A stretch of 64,000 nt of DNA from Anaerolineae bacterium. GTDB taxonomy: Bacteria > Chloroflexota > Anaerolineae > Aggregatilineales > Phototrophicaceae. The notes below the pieces were generated by a model. That model ran no database searches, was not told the DNA's origin, and saw only the letters and a program-made list of their open reading frames with translations. The translations under genes and the position numbers were made by a program. Below are positions 54,076 through 61,612 of this stretch, piece after piece; positions within the stretch are counted from its first letter, which is position 1, and every line of letters begins with the position of its first letter. The stretch is from the NCBI GenBank assembly GCA_019912965.1, contig JAIOHM010000213.1, positions 1 through 64,000 of the forward strand, written 5' to 3'.

Positions 54076-56187
54076 ATGCGAAAGTATTTTAGACAGTGGA
54101 TACTATTAAGCTTGGTTGGTAGCACGATTTGGATCGTCATCTGGGGACTCCCTCTGTATCATAGTTTCCAGTTACTTGTATATATAAGTACACTGTTACT
54201 CATTGTGCTTTGTACCGGGGTACTGTTGATATTCCACCAAGCAATCCGGTTGCTGACACTAGATTTCACAAGGTGGCGAATTTCAGTCCTAATTGTTAGT
54301 AGTCTATTATGTGTATTATGTGTAATTGGTTTTATATGGCTTCCAGATATGTGGAGTACTTTCAACCGCATCCGGGCAACTCTAACCGAAGTCCGAGAAT
54401 ATTTTGATATTCATCTCGACTCACTTGACGAACTAGGGGCGGATGATTTGAGTGAGGCACAATTTAGGATCAATTTATTGATAGAGGACCTAATACATCT
54501 AAAACAGCAGACCCATATTCTTCGACCACTAGCTTTGCTTCAGCCAGATCTCAAAGTCGCACTGGAAGGAATGGCAACTGCCGAAGAACTAATGGTGGGA
54601 GTGCGTCATGTAACTGTCGGCCTATATCCACTTTTGGAGCAACTCAACCTATCAAATGACCAATCCCAATCTGTTTCGCTAGAGGACATAGCCTTTTCAT
54701 TGCAGGAGGGTAGTGCGGATTTTGCGAAGGCAGATGGTAATTTCACTCGCGTTGAAGACCAAATTACTAACTTCGATTTGAGCTATGTCTCGCCTTTAGT
54801 GCTTACAGAAGTGGAAAAGTTTACCCGTTATACTACACAACTCCATAATATGACCAGAATTTTGTTAAGCGGATCAGATTTTCTACTCACAGCTTTTGGT
54901 TTTGTTGGTGATCAAAACTATCTTATTCTTTCACAAAATAGTGACGAAATACGCCCATCTGGAGGATACATAAGTACATTTGGTTGGCTACAAGTTCGTG
55001 ACGGGCTGATAGCGGGTTACGGCTATAGTCCGACAACAGATCAGCTACCCATTCCTCCGGTCAGTGACCTCTCTGAACAGATTAATATCCCGGATTGGTG
55101 GCTGGAATTCCACGAGCCGATTTATGCTGCTTGGGATGGAAGCTGGTATGCTGATTTCCCGTCAACTGCAAAAATGGCTCAGTGGTATTACGAAAATGGC
55201 GGAAATCCATTTTCGCCATTGGATGGTGTTATAGGGATTGATCTAGTTGGTTTTGAATATCTTTTGAGCGCAATCGGCGAAGTTCAATTACCGAATTACG
55301 GCGTTAGTGTCAATCCTGAAAACTTCCGCACGATTGTCTACGGTATACGCGCTTCAAGCGAGGAGTCCGAACTCTTACACAAGAAATTCTTGTCCGATTT
55401 ATACCGCCAGATTATAACTTCTTGGCAAACAATATCACAAAATGCAGATGGCAACATCCGGCTGATCGAAGCAATAGTCAAGGCACTCCAAGAAAAGCAT
55501 GTCATGATATATTTCAGCGATAATCGGCTAAGTTCAGTTATAGATTTATTAGGTTGGTCAGGTCAACAAACTCCAACTGCTCATGCTGATTACCTCATGG
55601 TGGCGGATGCCAATTTAGGTAACAAATCAAATCGGTCAATAATCCGCAGCATGGTCTATGAAACTATAATTAATCTCGATGGTTCCTTGAATAGTCGTCT
55701 AGCAATTTCTTATGAATATCCTGACCTATTAGCTGCTTTTGATCCTGCTGTAAGACCGGAACACTACTGGGTGCGGAAGGATTACTTTAATCTGTTTCAG
55801 ATTTTTGTTCCAGCGGACAGCCAACTACTAGACATAGATTATGATAGTTGGAAAGTTGAAAGGGTAAGCGAAGATTTATATGCTTCATTTATTTCGTTTG
55901 TACAAGTGCCTTATGATGATTCTAGACAAATAGAATTAGTTTATTCAACCGAACCTTTGGTAGAATCTTTTGGTGACTACCGTAAATATAGTCTGTTGTT
56001 CCAGAAACAACCCGGTGTATTGACTGAGCTATTGAAGCTATCCATCCAATTACCAAAGAACACATCAATTATCAGCGTAATTCCACCAGAATATAGTATT
56101 GACGACCAAACTCAACCAGAGTTAACTCTAGATTTGCGTCTATTGACCGATCAGTGGATTGAAGTCATATACAAAGTGAATGACTGA
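54076..56187 (+). CDS. DUF4012 domain-containing membrane protein
   Basis: The 703-residue protein has three hydrophobic N-terminal segments (about 10-100, e.g. LLIVLCTGVLLIF and LLCVLCVIGFIWLP), a helical part (about 105-270), then the DUF4012 signature: FVGDQNYLILSQNSDEIRPS, GGYISTFGWLQVRDG and the following IGIDLVGFEYLLSAIGEV. DUF4012 proteins occur in Gram-positive bacteria and Chloroflexota near polysaccharide or cell-surface genes, but their function is not known to me. It lies directly after a secreted PKD-like protein gene in an AT-rich block. Confidence 0.88.
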   Translation: MRKYFRQWILLSLVGSTIWIVIWGLPLYHSFQLLVYISTLLLIVLCTGVLLIFHQAIRLLTLDFTRWRISVLIVSSLLCVLCVIGFIWLPDMWSTFNRIRATLTEVREYFDIHLDSLDELGADDLSEAQFRINLLIEDLIHLKQQTHILRPLALLQPDLKVALEGMATAEELMVGVRHVTVGLYPLLEQLNLSNDQSQSVSLEDIAFSLQEGSADFAKADGNFTRVEDQITNFDLSYVSPLVLTEVEKFTRYTTQLHNMTRILLSGSDFLLTAFGFVGDQNYLILSQNSDEIRPSGGYISTFGWLQVRDGLIAGYGYSPTTDQLPIPPVSDLSEQINIPDWWLEFHEPIYAAWDGSWYADFPSTAKMAQWYYENGGNPFSPLDGVIGIDLVGFEYLLSAIGEVQLPNYGVSVNPENFRTIVYGIRASSEESELLHKKFLSDLYRQIITSWQTISQNADGNIRLIEAIVKALQEKHVMIYFSDNRLSSVIDLLGWSGQQTPTAHADYLMVADANLGNKSNRSIIRSMVYETIINLDGSLNSRLAISYEYPDLLAAFDPAVRPEHYWVRKDYFNLFQIFVPADSQLLDIDYDSWKVERVSEDLYASFISFVQVPYDDSRQIELVYSTEPLVESFGDYRKYSLLFQKQPGVLTELLKLSIQLPKNTSIISVIPPEYSIDDQTQPELTLDLRLLTDQWIEVIYKVND

Positions 56188-56261
56188 ATGGTTCAAACTG
56201 CTATCGATTTTTCCTCTCATTGCCCTCCAGTAGTAGCGAAGACAAAGTTGTGAATATAGGA

Positions 56262-56345
56262 TGCATGAATTGATTGCTAAACGGGGTGAATGCGCACATA
56301 CTACAATCAAGTTCATCCCACCCTATCTGCGCCTCAATAAGCACA
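56262..56345 (+). repeat. diverged repeat / IS630-like transposase fragment, copy B
   Basis: The frame reads LIAKRGECAHTTIKFIPPYL, close to the end of the catalytic region of IS630-type transposases, where PPY is followed by P-x-LN. Its core 56303-56325 matches copy A at 48408-48430 at 21 of 23 positions. Neither copy retains more of the gene. Together they bracket the AT-rich block of surface-protein genes. Confidence 0.5.
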
Positions 56346-56417
56346 AATTGTCTCCTCAAAGATCGTCTAACAGTCAGCCACAGATGCTAACTTCCGTGAG
56401 TGGAATTCTCGCGGAAG

Positions 56418-56723
56418 TCACTTGTCCTCAAATGTCGTTGCCGCATTCCAGCAAGCTTGCAGCCACATCTCCTCTACCTCACTCAAAATAAGGTCTGGGG
56501 CAAGTCCATCAATCACTTTCACAGGTTTATCCCACCCCGCATCCCCCATCCAGAGCATTCCTGTTTTTGTCTGGCGGTCATACACAAAGATAGCTTGTTC
56601 ACCATGCTCATTCTCGTAATAGCCGTGATATTTATCCTTCGCATTGCCATCAAACTCTGGCGGGTTGCCAGCATGAATCGTGTGTTTGTTTCGTACTGTG
56701 AAGATCGTTCTTGAGGTAGTCAC
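56418..56723 (-). CDS. small protein of unknown function
   Basis: The 101-residue product has a normal amino-acid mix for a soluble protein (GNPPEFDGNAKDKYHGYYEN, MLWMGDAGWDKPV, ILSEVEEMWLQACW) and no signal or membrane segment. I recognise no family. It is kept as a probable gene because it is longer and more protein-like than any competing frame, but no clear ribosome-binding site was confirmed. It sits alone between the transposase-like fragment and the plasmid-like block. Confidence 0.55.
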   Translation of the reverse strand: MTTSRTIFTVRNKHTIHAGNPPEFDGNAKDKYHGYYENEHGEQAIFVYDRQTKTGMLWMGDAGWDKPVKVIDGLAPDLILSEVEEMWLQACWNAATTFEDK

Positions 56724-56833
56724 CGCAACGTATCCACCCTGAATATTTAGAAGCCAAGTATAAGTTAATGAAAATGAGACGGCGAATATTTCTCTTGCCC
56801 TGATGAGATGGACACACCTGCTACACTGGATGC

Positions 56834-57808
56834 GTGAGAGAACACACTCCCCAACCAGACACTAAGATCAACCGAGAGATATTGACCTTCTATGCCGAGA
56901 CCTTTATTAATCGTTGGGATCGGTATCCAAAACAGCAATTAGATGGTGCGTATGTGGCTGTACAGCGGGAACCGCTTACCTATTCACATATCGAACGACA
57001 CTTGTTGGGAAACATCACATTGGGAGCATATGCTTTGGATGCTCAAAGTCGGGCGAAATGGATTTGTTTAGATGCAGATGATGCAGCAGATTGGGCAGGG
57101 CTACAGGCACTGTCTCGCAGCCTGCTCCGTTCCCGCGATCAGATTGTCTCATACCTAGAACCATCTCGCCGAGGTGGGCATTTGTGGCTGTTTACCAGCC
57201 CGCTACCCGGTTCGGTGGCTCGTCGCTTTGCCAAATACCTACTTCTGATGCATGATCTCTCCCAAGTTGAGGTATATCCGAAGCAGGATGAATTGCGGAC
57301 TGGCCCCGGTTCGCTGGTCAGGTTGCCGTTGGGCATCCATCGGCTCGATCAGAAACGACATCATTTTGTGATGCTAGAAGGGAAACCATTGGCACCCAGT
57401 ATCCGCGAACAACTCCGGCTTCTGGCTAACCCGCAGCGAATACCTGCCGGATACATTGAACAGGTGGTCGCTCAAATCCCGGAATCCAAACAGATCTTCC
57501 CCGCTCCCCGCTTTCACAAGCAAGATCAAATCACTGGAAATACCCCTGCGGAGCGTATCAAGAACGCCATCAGTGTTTATGATTTCGTAAGTCAGTATGT
57601 GGAGCTAGACCGCAATGGCAAAGGTTACTGTCCATTCCATGATGACACCCATATGTCGTTGGGTATCAGCCAAGATGGAAACTTTTGGCACTGCTTCGCG
57701 GGTTGTGGTGGTGGCTCAATCATCGACTTCTATATGAAGTTTGAGGGTAAAGATTTTAAGCAAGCCGTTTCAGATTTAGCCCATCTGTTGTTGCCACCGC
57801 TGTTTTAG
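56834..57808 (+). CDS. primase-like protein: AEP (TOTE-type) core plus C-terminal CHC2 zinc finger
   Basis: The 324-residue protein starts at GTG. Residues ~20-215 look like the archaeo-eukaryotic primase core in the version known from TOTE conflict systems: CLDADD provides the metal-binding DxD pair (about 76-81), SRRGGHLWLF the conserved His (about 110-119), and EVYPKQDELRTGPGSLVRLP the following strand. The C-terminal ~80 residues form a CHC2 zinc finger like that of DnaG: CPFH, then HCFAGC and GGSIIDFYMKFEG. In DnaG this finger is at the N-terminus of an unrelated TOPRIM core, so the combination is unusual. It probably primes replication of the element that also encodes ParA. Confidence 0.78.
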   Translation: MREHTPQPDTKINREILTFYAETFINRWDRYPKQQLDGAYVAVQREPLTYSHIERHLLGNITLGAYALDAQSRAKWICLDADDAADWAGLQALSRSLLRSRDQIVSYLEPSRRGGHLWLFTSPLPGSVARRFAKYLLLMHDLSQVEVYPKQDELRTGPGSLVRLPLGIHRLDQKRHHFVMLEGKPLAPSIREQLRLLANPQRIPAGYIEQVVAQIPESKQIFPAPRFHKQDQITGNTPAERIKNAISVYDFVSQYVELDRNGKGYCPFHDDTHMSLGISQDGNFWHCFAGCGGGSIIDFYMKFEGKDFKQAVSDLAHLLLPPLF

Positions 57809-57882
57809 TATGGTTGTTCAACTCCACGAACTCCACAATCCACCTGTTGACAGGTGTTGCTTCAATGTGTCATACCATCTGT

Positions 57883-58074
57883 ATGAGACTATTTGTTTCG
57901 GCACGAGATTTTGGACGGATTGTGAAACGCGATCCCAAAACCGTGATTACTTGGGTTGAGCGGGGCTGGATACCAGGAGCACGGCGGGTTGGGCATCGCT
58001 ACCAAATTCCGGTGAAGGAAATTGCAGTTTACCATTCCAGTAGCAACTATCCCCCACTCAAATGGCAAAGGTAA
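57883..58074 (+). CDS. excisionase/MerR-like helix-turn-helix DNA-binding protein
   Basis: About 63 residues: RLFVSARDFGRIVKRDPKTV followed by ITWVERGWIPGARRVGHRYQ is the pattern of small MerR/excisionase-type winged helices (helix, turn, recognition helix, wing with G-x-R/Y). Such proteins act as excision factors or local regulators on mobile elements. ATG 57883 gives a compact domain; a longer frame begins at 57814. It overlaps the start of parA by 13 nt, which suggests joint expression. Confidence 0.75.
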   Translation: MRLFVSARDFGRIVKRDPKTVITWVERGWIPGARRVGHRYQIPVKEIAVYHSSSNYPPLKWQR

Positions 58075-58811
58075 TTACATTTTCGATCTACAAAGGCGGC
58101 ACAGGCAAAACCACCAGTGCCGTGAATACGGCTGCGGCACTGGCTGAGGCGGGCAAACGGGTGCTGCTGATAGACCTTGACCAGCAAGCACAAGCTACCA
58201 AATATGTCGGGATTGATCCCGATACTTCCCCACTGAATATCGCACAGGTGTTTATCCAGAATGTCCCCATTCGCCTCGCTATTCAGAAAACCGCTTTCGG
58301 ATTTGATGTGGTGGGAGCAAGTGATGTATTGTCAGCCGTCGAAGCCATGTTGGAGAGTGGCAAGGATGAAGGCTTGCTGCGCGAGAAGGTGGAGGCGTTG
58401 AGTGCTGACTATGATTTCATCCTGTTGGACACTCCCCCTGGAAAGGATAAATTGACGTTTAATGCCCTGATTGCTGCCCAGCAGATCATTGTCCCAGTGT
58501 CGGCTGAAAAAGCCGCCATAGACGGTTTGGCGGACTTAATCAAGCATCTGCACACGGTGCTGTGGCCGAAGTATGGCCTGGATCAGGACATCCGCATTTT
58601 GTTCACGATGTACAAGGCAGGGACATCCCACTCCCCCGGCATTGTCAACAGTGCCCGCAAGATTTACCGCGAGAATGTGTTGTCGGTGGTGATCCCCGAA
58701 GCGATAGCCTTTCCCCGCTCATATGATGCCCGTCAACCGATGACGATCTTTGCCCCCAGTCATGCAGGAACACTCGCCTACCGAGACTTGGCAAGCTGGT
58801 TACAAACATGA
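58062..58811 (+). CDS. parA: ParA family partition ATPase
   Basis: The 249-residue protein has the deviant Walker A motif KGGTGKTTSAVNTAAAL (about residues 10-26), the A' motif LLIDLDQQAQAT and Walker B-like ILLDTPPGKDKLTF. It lacks an N-terminal helix-turn-helix, as in type Ib plasmid ParA/Soj proteins. With a DNA-bound partner it drives segregation of plasmids or chromosomes. The partner is probably the ribbon-helix-helix protein whose gene overlaps its end by 4 nt. Upstream genes encode a primase and a small HTH protein, so this ParA belongs to the plasmid-like element rather than the chromosome. Confidence 0.93.
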   Translation: MAKVITFSIYKGGTGKTTSAVNTAAALAEAGKRVLLIDLDQQAQATKYVGIDPDTSPLNIAQVFIQNVPIRLAIQKTAFGFDVVGASDVLSAVEAMLESGKDEGLLREKVEALSADYDFILLDTPPGKDKLTFNALIAAQQIIVPVSAEKAAIDGLADLIKHLHTVLWPKYGLDQDIRILFTMYKAGTSHSPGIVNSARKIYRENVLSVVIPEAIAFPRSYDARQPMTIFAPSHAGTLAYRDLASWLQT

Positions 58812-59275
58812 AAGTCGTTGACACCTCTGTTTTTGTGGCACAGGCCGACAGCCGGATCAAGCCGGAGGTGGTTGATCTGGGCAACTTGCCACCTATCCAG
58901 AAATCCCCAAGACCAAACCCGTCTCCCCTACCGAAAACGCTGATCTTTCAACAGGGGAACCCAACTTCTCCATCACCAAGCTCATCCGAAGCTAAGCAGT
59001 TGCTTGCAACCGGGCAACCAAACAACCAAATAACCAAAACTGATGGGATCAGATCGGCGTTGGAGGCGAAAGCCTTGAAACCGTTGACCCTGCGCTTTCC
59101 ACAGGAGCTATGGGATGAAATCGACGAGGTGATGTATTACATCAAGCGGCGATTCAAACGTAAGCTGACCAAGAACGACCTGATTACCCTAGCCGTCGCC
59201 TTGCTGCTCAAGGATTTTGGTGAACGGGATTTAGACAGCGACCTCTACAAACTGCTGGTGCTCAAGCAAAGCTAA
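58808..59275 (+). CDS. ribbon-helix-helix partition partner of ParA (ParG/ParR-like)
   Basis: The 155-residue protein has a disordered Pro/Ser-rich N-terminal half (about 1-85) and a C-terminal domain with LKPLTLRFPQELWDEIDEVM followed by a long helix-turn-helix stretch up to LAVALLLKDF. A strand followed by two helices fits ribbon-helix-helix DNA-binding proteins. Its gene overlaps parA by 4 nt (ATGA), the usual place for the centromere-binding protein of a partition system. One copy of the 22-bp repeat lies inside this gene, in the codons of the linker, and two more lie just downstream. Confidence 0.68.
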   Translation: MKVVDTSVFVAQADSRIKPEVVDLGNLPPIQKSPRPNPSPLPKTLIFQQGNPTSPSPSSSEAKQLLATGQPNNQITKTDGIRSALEAKALKPLTLRFPQELWDEIDEVMYYIKRRFKRKLTKNDLITLAVALLLKDFGERDLDSDLYKLLVLKQS

Positions 59276-59510
59276 ATGGTTGTTTACAACCAAGCAATCC
59301 ACCAACCAAAACAGGCGCAATCAGCTCAACCCTGTAAACAAAGCCGTTACCACCGCATGTCTCAAGTATTTTGAGAAATGGGTACACGACTGATAACATG
59401 GTTATTGATTTGGCACATGCCACCCCCTGAAAGGGCTTAAGGTTTGAACACCCACATGAAGACCCGCGCAACCCGGCCTATTCAAACAAAGCTAAATAGT
59501 TGCTTGCAAC
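58989..59510 (+). repeat. three copies of a 22-bp repeat with internal inverted repeat (putative partition site)
   Basis: Copies are at 58989-59010, 59269-59290 and 59489-59510. Each begins AAGCTAA and ends in an inverted repeat of the form GTTGC-TT-GCAAC (copies one and three) or GTTGT-TT-ACAAC (copy two). Copies one and three agree at 20 of 22 positions, copies two and three at 19 of 22. Each is followed by CAACCAA-type runs. They lie in and after the gene for the ribbon-helix-helix partner of ParA, so they are good candidates for its binding sites. Confidence 0.75.
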
Positions 59511-59513
59511 TAA

Positions 59514-59541
59514 ACAACCAAGCAACTATGGTTGTTTGGTT
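59514..59541. repeat. inverted repeat next to the third partition-site-like copy
   Basis: ACAACCAAGCAAC and GGTTGTTTGGTTG flank a 3-nt centre at 59514-59541, an imperfect inverted repeat built from the same CAACCAA words that follow the other two 22-bp copies. It extends the third site into a longer palindromic cluster. Confidence 0.6.
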
Positions 59542-59834
59542 GCAATCTAATCGTTGACTTGATGTTTTCGGATATGGTGGTATGGAGTAGGTATCAAATC
59601 CTTGTAGTGAGTATGAGATAACGGACGGCGTTTCAAGGGGGCGCTACCGTCTAGGGAAGACCCGAACGGAAAGCTACAAGGTCGGCGTTGCCAGAGCAAC
59701 AAGAATGGTGGGGGAGGGCAGAGCGCAAAAACAAAACAGCGCTCTGGAAAAGTCCACAGCGCCGTTTATGAGTTTGTTTTCAGACGAACATATCTGTCTA
59801 AAGCAATAACTTTAAAGCAGATAGTTTATCTACG

Positions 59835-59908
59835 CAAATTGCCGCAGCAATTTGAAAATAAACTTTGCCCCCGTCGTTGTCAAGTAGGGGATTGCCGTTT
59901 GTGGATAA
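59835..59908. other. origin-like segment: inverted repeat and DnaA box
   Basis: CAAATTGC-cgca-GCAATTTG (59835-59854) is a perfect 8-bp inverted repeat at the end of an AT-rich stretch (about 59775-59870). TGTGGATAA (59900-59908) is a perfect DnaA box on the opposite strand (TTATCCACA). Together with the nearby partition-like repeats and primase gene this resembles a plasmid replication origin, but only one DnaA box was found. The rest of 59542-59834 shows no gene. Confidence 0.5.
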
Positions 59909-60095
59909 CTTTTCACGTCGATAAATGACAATCATGCAATACATCGCAGAAGATCACACCCCAACAAACGAATACATCATCTGTTCGTTAATTGCTTTCA
60001 CTCCGAAGCAAGAGTGGTGCCAAACCCCAGACAGAACCCCACGCCACTGAATATGGAGTAGCACCTGGAGCCATTTACACTCACACAATACCTAT

Positions 60096-60439
60096 GGTTT
60101 GCTTGAGGAGGGTACGCGCTCACCATCTGACTGACCACACAGATGGTCAGATCAGGCTGCTTTCCCGACCGTACCCTCCCACTGCACAAACCATCCCGCG
60201 TCGGGCTTCTTCGTCACCTGCGTCTTCGACGGGTGTCCTCGCAGCCCGACCACAAACCCCGCCGCAGCCTACAAATCACTTCTCCCTTCGGGAGACCCCG
60301 ATTTCGCCGCGCTCATCGGGGACGTGGTTTGGGCGGCTGTGTCCTCGGTCGCTCTGCTCCCTCGGCGGGTGCGGGTTCGCACTCCGCCACAGGCGGAGGC
60401 TCACCACGCTCAGGGTTTGTGGTCGGCCTGACAGCCGAC
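60096..60439. other. GC-rich block of nested hairpins without a gene (structured RNA or origin DNA)
   Basis: Exact inverted repeats are packed here: GGTTTG+GGAGGGTACG (60096-60116) with CGTACCCTCC+CAAACC (60170-60192), and inside it CTGACCA/TGGTCAG. Then come GTCGGGCT/AGCCCGAC (60200-60250), TCTCCC/GGGAGA (60281-60295), CCCCGAT/ATCGGGG (60296-60321), CTCCGCC/GGCGGAG (60382-60398) and GTCGGC/GCCGAC (60422-60439). A 14-bp pair (60246-60259 with 60413-60426) closes the middle part and competes with the last hairpin. No reading frame in it looks like a protein. The next 380 nt up to the promoter at 60821 show nothing more than a small hairpin near 60526-60543. Confidence 0.65.
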
Positions 60440-60820
60440 GCGGGCAGACGGCGAATATGAGCCATTAACGTGAGTGGTGATGCAGAGTGAGAAATTCCCC
60501 CGTATTTAGACACTGGCGCGCCCGCTGCCTGCTGCTGGGCAGGGATGCGTTACGAAGGTTGTGCATGGAACGGATGAGTGGAGGAGCAGTGTAAATTGCC
60601 CCGTGTGAGATCGTGTAGTGACGCAGAATGGGTGATTTTGTTGCTGGCGGCCATCTGCTTATCCAAGCACTTTACATCCAGTTTAGACCCCAGTTGCTAT
60701 TACCGTAGGTAACAACCGTAAGCAGATTGCCAATATCCTATGTAAAGCGCCTTGAATATGTCGAAATGATGTTCCGCAGGTGTACTGTCCTCAACATCTG
60801 AAGTAGAGGTGCGGGAGTGC

Positions 60821-60849
60821 TTGACAAATGTTATGCAATATTATATACT
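60821..60849 (+). promoter_or_regulatory. strong sigma-70-like promoter
   Basis: Perfect TTGACA (60821-60826), a 17-bp spacer and TATACT (60844-60849, five of six) form the best promoter match in the window. Transcription would begin near 60856, about 19 nt before the next start codon. Confidence 0.75.
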
Positions 60850-60874
60850 AATGAATAGTATTATATGAAATGAG

Positions 60875-61207
60875 ATGAGAAGGTTCTGGGATGGGAAGCG
60901 TAACCAACAGCACATCTTCTCCCTATCCCTAACTAGCACACCTATGCAGCAGCACCCGAATACACGCCCTCCGACTAAGCTTGAGGTTCGCAAGATCGCG
61001 TATTACGCCGCGCGAGATGGGGGAAGGCACGACCCAGTAAAATTTGAGGTGGAACTCAAAGCACTTGAAGCAGCTACGATTACCGTGTTTCCAAATTTTG
61101 ATGGCCATACGCATCTGATGGTCATTAGCAACTGGAAATCAGGTTTTTTGTACTATGGAATGACAATGATCTTGGATCTTGATAAGGGAGAAGTCATTTG
61201 CGATTAA
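60875..61207 (+). CDS. small protein of unknown function upstream of the antitoxin gene
   Basis: The product is up to 110 residues; an ATG at 60944 would give 87. The likely folded part is KLEVRKIAYYAARDGGRHDP followed by two strand-like blocks (ATITVFPNFDG, HLMVISNW, GMTMILDLDKGEVICD). I recognise no family. It lies directly after a strong promoter and just before the Phd-type antitoxin gene, so it may belong to the same small module. I do not claim it is a toxin, since it matches no toxin family known to me. Confidence 0.55.
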   Translation: MRRFWDGKRNQQHIFSLSLTSTPMQQHPNTRPPTKLEVRKIAYYAARDGGRHDPVKFEVELKALEAATITVFPNFDGHTHLMVISNWKSGFLYYGMTMILDLDKGEVICD

Positions 61208-61241
61208 TGTGGCTTAGGAAACAGATAATCCTACCACTGTA

Positions 61242-61250
61242 TGATATAAT
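61242..61250 (+). promoter_or_regulatory. extended -10 promoter element before the antitoxin gene
   Basis: TGATATAAT is an extended -10 (TGn followed by a perfect TATAAT at 61245-61250). No good -35 was seen, which is common with extended -10 promoters. The transcript would start close to 61257, so the antitoxin mRNA would have almost no leader. Confidence 0.55.
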
Positions 61251-61254
61251 CCAT

Positions 61255-61494
61255 ATGATTATGGATCATAAATTAGCTTCCATTAATGCTACGCAATTGC
61301 AAAAGCAAATTGGCAGTGTTTTACGCCGAGTGGGAGTGGGTGGGGAACATCTTATTGTGGTGCGGAGCGGCTTTCCGATTGCGGTTCTTATACCCTACAT
61401 CGATTATCCACCGCTTTCCGATTCAGATACGTCGCCAACTGCCAAAATAGAGCAGGCAAATCGACCCAAATCACCTCACAAAAATAGTCGCTGA
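61255..61494 (+). CDS. Phd/YefM-family antitoxin-like protein
   Basis: The ~79-residue protein has the Phd pattern: LASINATQLQKQIGSVLRRV followed by HLIVVRSGFPIAVLIPYIDY, a helix and then two strands that in Phd/YefM form the DNA-binding dimer and carry the conserved R-x-G-x-P-x-A-V. The C-terminal tail is polar and probably disordered until it binds a partner. Start is ATG 61255 or 61261. No recognisable toxin gene follows; the next gene is a DNA-translocase. Length is normal for the family. Confidence 0.72.
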   Translation: MIMDHKLASINATQLQKQIGSVLRRVGVGGEHLIVVRSGFPIAVLIPYIDYPPLSDSDTSPTAKIEQANRPKSPHKNSR

Positions 61495-61612
61495 ACAGTA
61501 AGCGATCTGCTCTACAGACCAAAACCCAGCTAACGAACCCCGTCCATTTACAACTATTAGGCGCAGTTGCACTCTTATGATTTTGGGTATTTAATACTCA
61601 AAAGGTTGTTAT

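Noticed and set aside
58989-59541. CRISPR array
   Set aside because: The 22-bp repeats occur only three times at spacings of 280 and 220 bp and one lies within a gene, which does not fit a CRISPR array. No cas gene is present.
59992-60468. Plus-strand frame of 158 codons across the hairpin block
   Set aside because: The product is Arg/Pro/Ser-rich low-complexity sequence caused by GC-rich hairpins, with overlapping frames on both strands; no protein features are visible.
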